A DNA stretch of 64,000 nucleotides from Rhizobium sp. 007 (GCF_015353075.1 NZ_CP064187.1:1302001-1366000), one strand, 5' to 3'; shown: positions 1 to 9,180, numbered from the stretch's first letter. Program-made: numbers and translations. The notes: a model not told the origin generated them from the letters alone.

Positions 1-1
1 T

Positions 2-673
2 GATTCGGCTCTTTTATGGGAGCGGGTCGAACGGTTTTCGTTTTCCGAAGATGCCCAAAACCAAATTATCGACCTTTGCCAGCCGTTGAAATTTTCGACC
101 GAAACAATGGCGTGCCGTGAACCGGGCTTAACAAACCGGTCCCCCGAATTCTGCTGCATCGAATTGTTTGAAGCGAAGGCAAGGCTTTCCCTACGCGCCT
201 ACATCGACAGCCCGCGCGTTACGGCGAAGGAAGAGCGGGGGCGCTTCGAACGGATAGAGTCTACGGTGCGGCAAGCGCATGAACTGTTGCGCCACGCGGA
301 ACCATTTCTTTTCCCGTGGCGGCTCGACGCATCCAACCAAATTCTGGCTGACTTGCAGCATATCGCCGACCAAGCTCGCGAGGCCGCCAGCAATGTTGAC
401 AAAGAGTTCCAGGCCGATCCGTTCAACAGCGTTCACGATCCGCACCGCTTGCAATTGTGCTTAGCGATGTTGTGGCAACAGTTCCTTGAGACCGAAGCGC
501 CCCCGGTGAACTCCCGTAGCAGCGCCGCCGCCCGTCTGTTGCTTGCCACGGTGAATCCAGCGATGGCGTTTGCGCGCGAATATCTCGGCATTCGGCAGGC
601 GCGGCCTCTGACTTCTGACAATGCGGAATATGCTATCCGGCAACTTACATCGCACAAATTCACCGATCAGTGA
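2..673 (+). CDS. Hypothetical protein, 5' end outside window
   Basis: The frame is open from base 2 to the TGA ending at 673, so the gene enters from the left and its true start is not visible; a TTG at 86 is an internal possibility only. The visible 223 codons are charged and largely helical in appearance, with no signal peptide or membrane segment and no motif I recognise. It lies in the accessory element that ends at tRNA-Leu, so it is probably element-borne cargo. No function is assigned. Confidence 0.6.
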   Translation, partial: DSALLWERVERFSFSEDAQNQIIDLCQPLKFSTETMACREPGLTNRSPEFCCIELFEAKARLSLRAYIDSPRVTAKEERGRFERIESTVRQAHELLRHAEPFLFPWRLDASNQILADLQHIADQAREAASNVDKEFQADPFNSVHDPHRLQLCLAMLWQQFLETEAPPVNSRSSAAARLLLATVNPAMAFAREYLGIRQARPLTSDNAEYAIRQLTSHKFTDQ

Positions 674-1000
674 CTTCCCTTTCTTCCGTTCGGGAAAGCC
701 CACAGCGCATTCCAGCCCTTTGCCGGTATTGACGACCGCAAACGCCTTGCGCGCTTCTTCGGCCACCGCCTTGATATAGCGAACTACCGGCAAGCTTCGA
801 GGCGTTCAAGGATCACTCCGGCGCTCTTGTTTCGGCAGCACACGTGATGCGCTTGCAGCGCCTTCGTCCCTCGGCAAGGTGCAACTTGGCCCGAGGCGGC
901 CACTCCTTGTCCGTGACTTTGTGGGAGGCGACAATCGCAGAAAACCAACACATTGAAGTTGTCGCGTCGCTGGTGTACGACCAACGCGACGGGGGCGAAA
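674..1000. other. Intergenic stretch with no recognisable gene
   Basis: This 327-base gap lies between the truncated first gene and the HipA-like gene. Short open frames occur on both strands (for example 784-984 minus and 844-1320 plus), but none has a convincing start, ribosome binding site or recognised motif. It may contain worn gene remnants. Confidence 0.4.
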
Positions 1001-1816
1001 TTGCTGGCTGGGGTAAATTGGCGACCTGCGCGAATTCAGCGCGTGAATGCGGTGTTGACTACGAGCACCAAGCCTCTGCTCGTGGTCACGGATGCTGGCA
1101 CAGCGCTTGTGAAGTATATGGGCAACCGGGCAGGGATAGATGCTCTCGTAACCGAGTTGCTTGCCGCCGAATTAGCCGCCAGAATTGGATTGCGTACCCC
1201 AGATTTCGCCGTCGTAGTGATTCCCGAAATCGAGACTGCGGATCCTCTAATTACCGTTCAAGCTGGGCCGGCATTCTTTTCTCGTTGGGAGCAGGCGCAG
1301 AGCTTGTCACCAAATTCTAAGCTTCTGGCTAACCTGCGAACGCCAAGCGACGTGGCACGTCTTGTGGTATTCGATACTTGGATCAGAAACAAGGACCGCT
1401 TTGCGGACGATGCAAATGGTGGCGTCCTGAACTACGACAACATCCTATTCAAGGCGGACAAGCGCAAAACACAGCTCCTGGTCATTGATCACAGTCATGC
1501 GTTCGCGGAGACGTCGCTCGCGAACGAAGTCAATGATTTTTGGGCAACCGAGCAAACGGTTTACGGATTGTTTAATGAGTTCGCCGCAATGCTGACGCGG
1601 CAAGATGTAAAATCGGCGCTTAATACCATATGCGCCGTGGCTATTGGTGAGATAAGAGATATATGTCACTCGCCGCCGCCCCAGTGGGGCTTCACGGCAG
1701 GCATGGCCAATCAATTGGCTGGCTTGCTGGTGGAGCGGGCAAAACGGATGACAGAGTGGCTGCCAGACGCGATTTTCGATCAACTGGAATTTGATCTTGA
1801 TAGGAAGGAGGCATGA
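1001..1816 (+). CDS. HipA-like kinase domain protein
   Basis: The product resembles the stand-alone HipA-like kinase family rather than a full HipA toxin. Seen: an N-terminal lobe with the element LVKYMG followed by a Glu-containing helix (TELLAAEL), then the catalytic-type element IRNKDR, an Asn-containing NYDNILF segment and VIDHSHAF, which match the D-R, N and IDH positions of HipA folds. No HipB-like DNA-binding antitoxin is next to it. The start is uncertain: TTG at 1001 keeps the conserved first strand (RIQRVNAV), TTG 953 and GTG 1043 are alternatives. The stop at 1816 is followed after one base by the DUF3037 start, so the two are almost certainly co-translated. Whether it phosphorylates a protein is unknown. 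Confidence 0.75.
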   Translation: MLAGVNWRPARIQRVNAVLTTSTKPLLVVTDAGTALVKYMGNRAGIDALVTELLAAELAARIGLRTPDFAVVVIPEIETADPLITVQAGPAFFSRWEQAQSLSPNSKLLANLRTPSDVARLVVFDTWIRNKDRFADDANGGVLNYDNILFKADKRKTQLLVIDHSHAFAETSLANEVNDFWATEQTVYGLFNEFAAMLTRQDVKSALNTICAVAIGEIRDICHSPPPQWGFTAGMANQLAGLLVERAKRMTEWLPDAIFDQLEFDLDRKEA

Positions 1817-1817
1817 G

Positions 1818-2597
1818 ATGGAAGCACTGAAACTATTCTATTCTATCGTACAGTTCAGCCCCTTTCCGGAGCGTTTTGAATACGTTAACGCGGGTGTTGT
1901 CGTCTTCGAAATCCGCCAAGGTAAAGTCGTCGTTAAGTTGGCAGATGATTTTTCGCGCGTGAAGAAGTTCTTCGGTGAAATCAACGCGACCTTCCTCAAA
2001 GGCGCTCTTCATGATTTCTCGCAGAGAGTCGTGCTTCACTTTTCGCGACCGTCGATCGCCGCCGCATGGATTGACGACTTCAATGCCAAAAGAGCCGATC
2101 TTTTCCGGCTGACTCCTTTGAACGCGGTCGCCGGTGACCGCGCCGATGATGTCGCGGAAAAACTCTTTAACGAGTTAGTTGCTTGGCATGCCCATTCAAA
2201 GAAAATTGAGCGGATCAACACGCTGCTAACAAGCGCTTTCCGTGAAGCTGGTGTCCTGTCGCTTCTCGATAAACGCCCCGACCCTGTCCATATCGAGCAG
2301 TATGGGGTGAATGTTCAAGCCGATTACGGCTATCAGAACGGCGTTTACAATCTTATCGATGCCGCTCGCTTCGACAATCCGCAACGTGGCCTTGCTGAAG
2401 CTGGAAAGCGGGTTCTGGAGGGGAAGGCGCTGTCCGAGATGCTGGGTAAGCGCCTCATTGTGGTTGGAGAATTCGGCACTCAACCGGATCGCTATGTTGA
2501 GAACCTGCGCGGCGACTTCGAGAGCGTTGGTGCCAAGCTCTTCCGACTGGAAGAAGTCGACGAACTCTCTGAAGAGATACGGCGAACCGCGCACTGA
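1818..2597 (+). CDS. DUF3037 family protein
   Basis: A 259-residue soluble protein. The start at 1818 has a strong ribosome binding site (GGAGG, six bases of spacing) lying inside the end of the HipA-like gene. The N-terminus (LFYSIVQFSPFPERFEYVNAGVVVF in outline: residues 5-29, key YSIVQF and E-x-VN-GVVVF) is the hallmark of DUF3037. The family has no established biochemical role; it is often found beside HipA-like kinases, as here, suggesting a two-gene module. Inference only: it may be partner or target of the kinase. Confidence 0.8.
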   Translation: MEALKLFYSIVQFSPFPERFEYVNAGVVVFEIRQGKVVVKLADDFSRVKKFFGEINATFLKGALHDFSQRVVLHFSRPSIAAAWIDDFNAKRADLFRLTPLNAVAGDRADDVAEKLFNELVAWHAHSKKIERINTLLTSAFREAGVLSLLDKRPDPVHIEQYGVNVQADYGYQNGVYNLIDAARFDNPQRGLAEAGKRVLEGKALSEMLGKRLIVVGEFGTQPDRYVENLRGDFESVGAKLFRLEEVDELSEEIRRTAH

Positions 2598-2725
2598 CGC
2601 CGGTTACAATGATCTTGTATTCACCCGCACCGGTCGTGGAATCACTTCGGACGAAATTGAAGCGTCGTGAGCTACCCGGACGTCCTAGTGGGTACTAGTA
2701 CTAGCACGTGAGCGGATGCGGTCAT

Positions 2726-3025
2726 TCAAATTTCGCCGTCCAATAACGAAGGACGCCGCCGATATGCCCGAAAGTGGAAGCTTCCACTTCCGTCCGGCTG
2801 GATTTCGAACGAACAATTGATATCGATGATATCGTCCAGTTTGTCCGAGATATCGGCAAAGCGCTCAGCAAGAGATCGCGACGCGACTGTTGCCTGACTG
2901 ATTTCGCTTTTGGACAGGAAATAGGGTTCGTCAGCGGGAATGTCGCTGCGGTTTTCGAAGGCTGCAAGGCGGCTGGATTCTTTGATGTTCATGACGGCGT
3001 CCTTTCTTGATACGGCGGCGCTCAT
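2726..3025 (-). CDS. Small hypothetical element protein
   Basis: A 99-residue protein whose ATG overlaps the stop of the capsid-like gene upstream, so it is translationally coupled to it. An internal ATG at 2992 is an alternative start with an AAGGA-like site. The sequence is acidic in the middle (ADISDKLDDIIDIN) and has no recognised domain. It is followed by a spacer before DUF3037 on the opposite strand. Confidence 0.5.
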   Translation of the reverse strand: MSAAVSRKDAVMNIKESSRLAAFENRSDIPADEPYFLSKSEISQATVASRSLAERFADISDKLDDIIDINCSFEIQPDGSGSFHFRAYRRRPSLLDGEI

Positions 3026-4011
3026 GGCCGCCCTTTTTTGGCAGCAGCAAGTTCGGCCCGGAGCACCCGGACTTCGGTTACAAGCTTCGCAAGCATGCGG
3101 TTTTCGAGCCTATCCATCGCCGCATTGAAGAGACGGCGCTCTTCATCCAGCAATCGCGCGATTTCGTCCGCTAACTCGATGGAGACGAGAACCTCTTTGG
3201 TCATGGCGCCTTCGACCGCGCCCGCCAAATTGGAAAGATCACTGGCAACTCCTGGCGGGCCGGTTTCGGTGGAAGCGGGCACGTTGGTTGCGCCGAATCG
3301 AAGGCCCGCCGGGCGAATGTCCGTTGCCGCGTTGGCGTCCAGAAGCACGCTGTCGATAACCGTCTCAAGGTCGGCAGCGACGATCTGCCTTACAATCGCT
3401 TCGAACGCCGCGTTTCGCGCCATTTCTTTGGTGAAAGTTGAAATCGCGCCAACCTTGTAAACGCTCATGGCCGCTGCCGACAGCGTCCGTTTGACAACCG
3501 GAATCGGCTGGCCTTCGGCAAGGAACGAGCCCGGCGTATCCCCCGGCGATAGCGCCGGAAGCCGCGCCGAGCGAAGGCCCGGCCCGAATGGAACTTTCAA
3601 ACTGGACGCCCGGCGCTGCAATTGGCCGTAGACGCTAAGAGGAGAAAGCAAGGCGAGCGGCAAGAGCGCGGTTCCGACCAACTCGGCGGCCCAACCGCTA
3701 ACGGTGGTCATTGCCGGGTTGGTTTCCGCCTTCGAAACCACGGATGGATCATTGGCAATCTCGACAAGCTTCGCGCCTGCCGCTTCGCCGTAGAGATGCG
3801 CGGCAACGTCGGCAAGTGGCCGTTGACTTATCATCGCTTTCAGCGAAACGGCCATGCTTCGGACGATTTGCGTGGCGGGGTCGGGCGATCGGCCTTGCCG
3901 GTTTCCTTGCCGAAGCCCGGTAATCTGCCTTTGCGCGGAAACGGCGGTCGATTTTGCGAAATCGGCCTTCCTTTGCACATCGAGGAACTCGGCTCTTGAA
4001 ACATCGGACAT
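3022..4011 (-). CDS. Phage major capsid-like protein (probably truncated or divergent)
   Basis: A 329-residue product. The middle part (about residues 140-260) reads like the shell domain of HK97-type major capsid proteins: GSFLAEGQPIPV, then KVGAISTFTKEMAR, then an Asp-rich DSVLLDANAAT strand region. The N-terminal ~90 residues are helical and basic and could be a scaffold-like part, and the C-terminal 60 residues are a predicted coiled coil (LDEERRLFNAAMDRLENRM). No portal, terminase or protease gene is visible next to it, so it is a stranded structural gene or a co-opted one. The family call is from motif resemblance only. Confidence 0.5.
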   Translation of the reverse strand: MSDVSRAEFLDVQRKADFAKSTAVSAQRQITGLRQGNRQGRSPDPATQIVRSMAVSLKAMISQRPLADVAAHLYGEAAGAKLVEIANDPSVVSKAETNPAMTTVSGWAAELVGTALLPLALLSPLSVYGQLQRRASSLKVPFGPGLRSARLPALSPGDTPGSFLAEGQPIPVVKRTLSAAAMSVYKVGAISTFTKEMARNAAFEAIVRQIVAADLETVIDSVLLDANAATDIRPAGLRFGATNVPASTETGPPGVASDLSNLAGAVEGAMTKEVLVSIELADEIARLLDEERRLFNAAMDRLENRMLAKLVTEVRVLRAELAAAKKGRP

Positions 4012-4966
4012 AAAAAATCCCCTCGCGTTCGCTGGGGGATGGCTGCCGATCGATGCGTGCCGTCCCGACGGCCATCCCTGGGAAGTTCAATTAAAAAACT
4101 AGCACGTTCCCCAAAATCTGGCCAGCACTTTTGCAATTATAGCGGAGCTATAAGATTGGAATTAATCAATTATGGGTTGCATCAGATCCCGTTTCGGTTC
4201 GAGGGGGGGTCCAAATAATTTTTTCGCGAGTTTTTGCGGAAGAAAGAGGGGGCGGTCAGGAACCGGGTATGGCCTACTTTTCGAACTCCCCGCCCCGGGA
4301 TGCAACCGTCCCGCGTATTTGACCAAGCGTGTGGCATTTAATTGCCGCCGCCTTAGGTTTTTAGCCATACTAAATGTGCATATCTCATCAGCAGTACGGT
4401 GACCGCGATCTAGACCGAACGCCGGGAGAGTGGGCGTGGCCTTGGCTGGCGATCAAGTGGGACGGCGGCATTGCGCCAATTCCAGTCATTGACAGCAGGT
4501 GCAACAAATGGCCGGATTCGACCCTTCTCAGACCTTGCCGCGGAGAAGTTGACGGACAAGTCCAGACCCCGTTGCGGTCGTTCAGTGCCCATCGTAGCAC
4601 GACGCTGTGCATTGCCTCGGAGGCCCACGCATCCTCCATCCGAAGGAAGGCAACTCCATTTGACGGAGACACGCGGAACGTGGCTCGGCACGCTAATTGT
4701 GGTATCTTAGTTGAAGAGGCAGTTGCTCATGCGTCGGCTACGGCATGAGCTTGGAGGAGTCCGGGGCATCGGCGATCGAAGATGCAGCCTCGTCCCAGGC
4801 GCTGTCGCAGCCAATCGGGCTGAGTTACGACCGCACGCTTGATCTCGATCTGGGGAACAGGCGCTCGGTGAAACCACACACGTCTCGAGCGCAAGCAGGT
4901 CGCCTCTAAATCTGCGGCGGCGCTGAGCATCGGCTTGGATCCACCGCTCGCACCATGGAGGAACCA
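4012..4966. other. Long stretch without a recognisable gene
   Basis: Nearly 1 kb between the capsid-like gene and the exported protein. An AT-richer patch lies at about 4100-4180. Open frames on both strands are short and unconvincing; one minus-strand frame (4162-4368) starts with MAKNLRRR and is the best candidate for a small basic protein, but it lacks a clear ribosome binding site. The rest looks like decayed sequence. Confidence 0.4.
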
Positions 4967-5521
4967 ATGAAACCCACAATCGCGGCATGCGCCGCAGCGA
5001 TGACACCTGTCAAAACAGCGCTTCTCTCCGGATTACTCCTGGGCTTAGCTCCTGGAGTCGTCCTCGGACAGCCGATCGAAAAGAAGGGGACCACGCCCTA
5101 TGTCACGCATTTCGTTTTTCGGCCTTTGATGAGCATTGACATTCCCGGAGTCGGTACGGCCACCGCGCTGGAGGCGGTCGGGACCACCGAAAATATGAAG
5201 GGAGAGGCGATGCTCGACAAGATGTCAGCACATTGCACGGCGGTAAGCGTTGCTTCGGGCGACAAGAACTACATTGATGGCGCTTGTGTGCTGGCCGATC
5301 GGGACGGCGACAAGATCTTCTCGACCTTCGATACACGCGATCTCGACAAGTCGCAGCCGGAAATGGATTGTGGCACCCATATTATCACCGGCGGCACCGG
5401 CAAGTACGCGGGCATCACGGGGCGTGAGCCCTTTGCTTGTATAGCGATGCCTGCGCTGGCTGGTCCCGGCGGCTATACTGCGATGGACATCCCGCATAAC
5501 ACGACGTGGGAGATCAAATGA
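4967..5521 (+). CDS. Exported protein of unknown function
   Basis: A 184-residue secreted protein. The start at 4967 is chosen because a GGAGG lies five bases upstream; it gives a standard signal peptide with a hydrophobic core (ALLSGLLLGLAPGVVLG) and probable cleavage before QPIEKK. The mature part contains four spaced Cys residues (near HCTAV, GACVL, DCGTH and FACIA), suggesting two disulfides, and the glycine-rich element GGTGKYAGITG. It is followed directly by a strong terminator. It resembles exported proteins of rhizobia without a known role. Confidence 0.75.
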   Translation: MKPTIAACAAAMTPVKTALLSGLLLGLAPGVVLGQPIEKKGTTPYVTHFVFRPLMSIDIPGVGTATALEAVGTTENMKGEAMLDKMSAHCTAVSVASGDKNYIDGACVLADRDGDKIFSTFDTRDLDKSQPEMDCGTHIITGGTGKYAGITGREPFACIAMPALAGPGGYTAMDIPHNTTWEIK

Positions 5522-5592
5522 CAGGAACCTTGATGTCCTATCGCAAACTCGGCGGCCGACAACCGGTCCCAACAAGGTTGAATGAGAGGCCG

Positions 5593-5613
5593 GCCCGACA
5601 GCCGGGCTTTTTT
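5593..5613 (+). terminator. Rho-independent terminator after exported protein
   Basis: GCCCG-ACAGC-CGGGC stem-loop followed by six T residues, 72 bases after the stop of the exported protein. Confidence 0.8.
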
Positions 5614-6138
5614 CTGCACGGGATCAATGGCTGATGAAGCACAGTAGACCTAGCACAAGAATCTTTGGGGACGTCCTCAGCCTTGCCCTGCAAATCGCAG
5701 GGGCCATTGGGGCGTCAATGTCCGTTCGTTGTTCATCTGCGTCATTCACCTGGCTCGAACAAATGACCACTTTCCACCCATTGCTGCCATTCGATCTGAC
5801 GCGGGCGAACGGCAGCAATTGGGCCGTAAGCTGCTGTGCTACCGAATACAGCGGGCGCGGACGCAAGTACGAAAACCCTTCCATAAATCGCACGGTTTCT
5901 GGAAATCGCATATTCGAGGCGCGGCTTGTTCTGAAATACGCGCCCGGCGACGTTGATAAAATCAAAGCGGGCGACGAAGCCGAGGGCGTTATTGCCGGGT
6001 TGCCGTTTCAGGCAGCACTTCGCAAGGCCGAGGCCAACCGCACCAACGCGTCGGCAAATCACGGCACGCTTTAGAATCGTAGACCGGAAGGATTTCTAAA
6101 ATGTCGGCACGCCGAAATCGATGCTTTGTCCCGGCAAC
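5614..6138. other. Stretch without a supported gene
   Basis: Frames 5634-6074 (plus) and several on the minus strand are open but have no ribosome binding site or motif; the plus frame may hold the tail of a broken gene in its second half (ending RTNASANHGTL). I see no further structure. Confidence 0.35.
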
Positions 6139-6270
6139 ATGTACGAGCGCAAAGTCATCTTGGAATGTCAGGCCTGTCGCAAGAAAGTTACGTTCGTCCT
6201 CACCATCAAGGTATCGACACGACAAACATTTGATTCGCCCTATGTATTAGCTGAACGATACATACATTGA
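6139..6270 (+). CDS. Possible 43-residue protein with a CxxC pair
   Basis: ATG at 6139 opens a 43-codon frame with a CQAC pair near residue 10 and basic residues, as in small single-knuckle zinc proteins. There is no strong ribosome binding site, and only one CxxC is present, so this may equally be chance. Confidence 0.3.
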   Translation: MYERKVILECQACRKKVTFVLTIKVSTRQTFDSPYVLAERYIH

Positions 6271-6546
6271 TGCACGCAAGTTAAATTTGTCCTTCCGTTT
6301 TGAGCAAGGCCTAGAAATTGTAGAAAAGTTCTCTTCGGCCAACGAGCGCCGCCCGCATTCAGTTGCGGGCGTGGGAACGAACCGGCGAACACTTGAAAGA
6401 AATCGACGCCCGGCCCGCCAACGCCCAAAACAAAGTGCGGACGCCCCTACTTTGATTTTCCCAATTCCAAGCGCCGAGAGCCGTGAACCGCTCTATTCGA
6501 CGGTTCACGGCATTGAGCAGCTGGCGCAGGAAGAGAAAAGCAGCCG
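6271..6546. other. Spacer with no supported gene
   Basis: Convergent region between the possible small protein and the leftward operon. Open frames on both strands overlap each other with no distinguishing feature. Confidence 0.35.
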
Positions 6547-6831
6547 CTAGGATTTTAGAGGCTGCCTTTCGCACCTGATCTCACCCATCCGGTGCGCCGC
6601 ATGTTCGGAAAACAAGCGCACCAGTTGGCCAGCGCACTCACGTTCCCGCACCGCCCGCGCCAGCCGGGCGTCGAATTCGGCGACGATCTCGTATGCGGCG
6701 TCGTCGCTGTCAGCGGCCACCACGCGGGTGGTGAAATGGTGAAATAATACGTTGGCCGAAAATTCGGCCGCTACCATCATATCAACGAAAGCCTCAATCT
6801 GCTCGGCGACGAGTTTGGTTTCATTGCTCAT
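6547..6831 (-). CDS. Small hypothetical element protein, last gene of leftward operon
   Basis: 94 residues, helical and acidic, with a Phe/His-rich start (FSANVLFHHFTTR) and a long helix (YEIVAEFDARLARAVRERE). The start at 6831 is preferred over 6837 because the GGAGG site is eight bases away. Its start lies just beyond the stop of the preceding gene, so it is co-transcribed with it. Family not recognised. Confidence 0.65.
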   Translation of the reverse strand: MSNETKLVAEQIEAFVDMMVAAEFSANVLFHHFTTRVVAADSDDAAYEIVAEFDARLARAVRERECAGQLVRLFSEHAAHRMGEIRCERQPLKS

Positions 6832-6833
6832 GC

Positions 6834-7076
6834 TCATTTCCTCCCTGTTGCAAGCTTGTCCTCGAAGAACTGGCGCATCATCGAGTGATAGGCGAACCTT
6901 TGCAGGCAGCGTTCTGGGCTCAATTCGTCGTTCTCCCAACGGGCCGGGTGATTTGCCTTGGCCCGCTCGCTGATTTTCAGGCTTGCCAGCGATACGTCGT
7001 CCACGCCTGCCGCCAGAATGGTGACGAATTCGTCGTCATCGAGTTCCGGGATTTTCTCTTTAGCTTTCGTGCTCAT
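6834..7076 (-). CDS. Small hypothetical element protein
   Basis: 80 residues, soluble, with a good AAGGAGGAAA site. It contains a conserved-looking LSPERCLQRFAYHSMMRQF segment near the C-terminus. It sits between the coiled-coil gene and the last operon gene; spacing is short on both sides, supporting a single transcript starting near 8965 or 8506. Function unknown. Confidence 0.65.
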   Translation of the reverse strand: MSTKAKEKIPELDDDEFVTILAAGVDDVSLASLKISERAKANHPARWENDELSPERCLQRFAYHSMMRQFFEDKLATGRK

Positions 7077-7093
7077 GCCCGTTTCCTCCTTGG

Positions 7094-7354
7094 TCAGCGT
7101 ATGTGTTCGCGTTCGATCAGCAACAGCGCGTATTCGGGATCACCCTTCCTGATCTCTTTGGCCACCCGCCGCAGAAGGTCATGAACCTCTTCGGCGTTCT
7201 CCTGCGCGTCCTCGACCTCGTATTTGTAGTAGTCGCGGTCTTCGCGCAGCGCGGCGTTCTCTTTCAGGGCGGCGTCTAACTTGACTTTCAGCTTCGCCAC
7301 CTCGTCGTCGGGCGGCGCGCTCCTGGCTTTCAGCAATTCCACGTCGTGGTCCAT
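7094..7354 (-). CDS. Small coiled-coil protein
   Basis: 86 residues, almost entirely heptad-like (DEVAKLKVKLDAALKENAAL onward), acidic/basic alternating, with an AGGAGG site seven bases from the ATG. Probably a dimeric or regulatory accessory protein of the element. No enzyme motif is present. Confidence 0.65.
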   Translation of the reverse strand: MDHDVELLKARSAPPDDEVAKLKVKLDAALKENAALREDRDYYKYEVEDAQENAEEVHDLLRRVAKEIRKGDPEYALLLIEREHIR

Positions 7355-7402
7355 GGTTCAGTCCTCCTGTTTTGCGCCCGGTTACTTTCCCCCGAATTGC
7401 GT

Positions 7403-8506
7403 TCAATGCAGCGTCGTCCTAGGCGGGCCGCCCTTGCCGTTGCGCGGCTGGCCAGCGTGCAGCCATTGTTGCAGTTGACGGTATGTCGTGAATCCGGTGC
7501 CGTAGTGCTTGCCCGCCGCCACCCGTTCGGCCTCTTCGAAATCAAGGCTTCGCCAGCGAAGGAAATCGCCTCGATGCATGGGATTGGGGAATTGCCCGGC
7601 GGCAATCTTGGCGTCGATCTTGCGCAGCACCGCCTCAACGTCGCAGCAAGGGTATTTGCCGCGAAGCTCCCGGCATTCCTTCGGCGGCACATAGCCGAGC
7701 GTTTGTCCTGTAAAACCGTCTCTGAAAATGCCTTGCGGCTTGCTTGCCTTAGCCAGCCGTTCGGCTTCTTCGAGGACTTCGAGGATACGGGTTACAAATA
7801 CAGGCCTATCGGTTTCATAGCTTGGGAATGTCCCGGCGGCGATCTCGGCATCCACCTGCGCAAAGACCCGCGCGGTATCGCAATTCGGAAAACGCGCCTT
7901 TAGCTTCTGAACGCCTTGCGGCATTAGCAGGTCCGTTACGCTGACCGTCTCTACCTGCCGCAAAAGTTGTGAAACCCTCTCGCGTGGGCGCGGGGGAATA
8001 TCATCTTCTGACGAACGAAGTGAGGAAGTAGATAGGGGTTCAGAATGAACCCCGGTCACGGGGTTCTGTTCAACGGGGTTAACTTCAACGGGGTTTGAAG
8101 GTCGTTTTGTTCCCTCGGAAACTGCACTTTTGTTCACCCGGAAATGGTCGTTTTGTTCTCTTGGAGATGCGTTTTCCGAGGGTCGTTTTGTTCCCTCGGA
8201 AATGGCCGCGCCCGGCAAATGGAAGTTGTAGAGGTTGGTTGTCTGCTTGCCTCTCGAAGTCCGCCTCTTCCAACTGATGTAACCGGCGGCCTTAAGCTCT
8301 GCTAGGCTGTTGCTGACCGCTTTTTTGCTCAGTCCGCATCGTTCGGCAATCACCTCAACCGACGGATAGCAGGCACCGGTTACGCTGTTTCGAAAATCCT
8401 TGATCATGATATGAAGAACCCTCGCGGAGGATGGCTTCACCCGTTTATGGTCAAGCATCGCGGCGTCGATAATGTTGAGAACGTCATTCTTCGATAAATG
8501 CGGCAT
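7403..8506 (-). CDS. Helix-turn-helix replication-type protein
   Basis: A 367-residue protein. ATG at 8506 is chosen because GGGATG precedes it; a TTG at 8590 would add 28 residues lacking conservation-like features. Residues ~20-90 form a winged-helix DNA-binding domain (IAERCGLSKKAVSNSLAELKAAGYI). The region after it is a linker holding two near copies of SEGTKRPS with spaced PREQND/NPVEQN elements, a repeat-type linker common in element replication or primosome-like proteins. The C-terminal half has two related helical units, LKARFPNCDTARVF and LRGKYPCCDVEAVL, which suggests an internal duplication. Likely a replication initiator or accessory for the element; the exact role is unknown. Confidence 0.65.
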   Translation of the reverse strand: MPHLSKNDVLNIIDAAMLDHKRVKPSSARVLHIMIKDFRNSVTGACYPSVEVIAERCGLSKKAVSNSLAELKAAGYISWKRRTSRGKQTTNLYNFHLPGAAISEGTKRPSENASPREQNDHFRVNKSAVSEGTKRPSNPVEVNPVEQNPVTGVHSEPLSTSSLRSSEDDIPPRPRERVSQLLRQVETVSVTDLLMPQGVQKLKARFPNCDTARVFAQVDAEIAAGTFPSYETDRPVFVTRILEVLEEAERLAKASKPQGIFRDGFTGQTLGYVPPKECRELRGKYPCCDVEAVLRKIDAKIAAGQFPNPMHRGDFLRWRSLDFEEAERVAAGKHYGTGFTTYRQLQQWLHAGQPRNGKGGPPRTTLH

Positions 8507-8635
8507 GATGCATCCCTGCGGCTCGTAGAAGCCGGGGGCAGGTTGCGGCGGGATCAGGAAATGCGGTATGATCGCAGGGTCAGAAATCAATGCACTTCCA
8601 AGAGCCGCCGTAGGCCCACCCGCCTCGGCGGCTTT

Positions 8636-8965
8636 TCATTCGGCTGCTGGAAGAGTTTCGATCCGCGGCGTTTCGACGGTTCCCGTCGCCAACAAGTCGC
8701 AAAGAGAACTCAGCTCGTAAATAACGCCTTTGGCACCGTGCCGTCTTGTGAATGACGGGGGCTGACGCCGCCGCCTCCGGGCCTTCATTGTTTCCGGCTT
8801 AACGCCGAGGATGGCGGCTGCGTCCTGTTCGTCGCAATCGGCGGGCAATTCAAGGTCTTCGGCAAGCTGACGATACAGTCCCCGACCGCGATAGCCTTGC
8901 ACTGCCCAAAAGCGTTTGCGGTGCTGGAATAGTCTGGAAATGCCCGTTTCAACCTTCGTTTTCAT
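8636..8965 (-). CDS. Excisionase-like helix-turn-helix protein
   Basis: 109 residues, basic. Residues ~45-95 contain a helix-turn-helix with the second helix AAAILGVKPETMKARRRRRQPP followed by a strand pair (GAKGVIYEL), matching the winged HTH of AlpA/excisionase-type proteins. It is the gene closest to the tRNA-Leu junction, the usual place for a directionality factor. No integrase is visible on this side. The ATG at 8965 has only a modest GGGAG site. Confidence 0.6.
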   Translation of the reverse strand: MKTKVETGISRLFQHRKRFWAVQGYRGRGLYRQLAEDLELPADCDEQDAAAILGVKPETMKARRRRRQPPSFTRRHGAKGVIYELSSLCDLLATGTVETPRIETLPAAE

Positions 8966-9180
8966 TTGTTAGTGCTCCCGAATAAAAATTAAGCACGACT
9001 ACAATAATTGCCGGTCGTACACCGTCGCAAACGTAAAGGTTCGGCGAATCGGGCCGAAGGTTTTACGCAAACGGGTTCGGGGCGGGGCAAGGCTTCGTAT
9101 ACCCTGAGGTGTACCCTAGCCCAATTTTGGGCGGACTAAAAAACGACAACAAAAATGTGATTTATCTAGATATTTCAATA
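8966..9180. promoter_or_regulatory. Junction region: element promoter and probable attachment zone
   Basis: AT-richer sequence between the excisionase-like gene and the 3' end of tRNA-Leu. It is where the leftward operon promoter should lie and where element DNA meets the chromosome. No second copy of the tRNA 3' end was seen between 1 and 9180, so the other attachment site must lie outside the window. Confidence 0.4.

Noticed and set aside
844..1320. Plus-strand frame overlapping the HipA-like gene start
   Set aside because: Second half is out of frame with the clearly coding kinase; no start signal.
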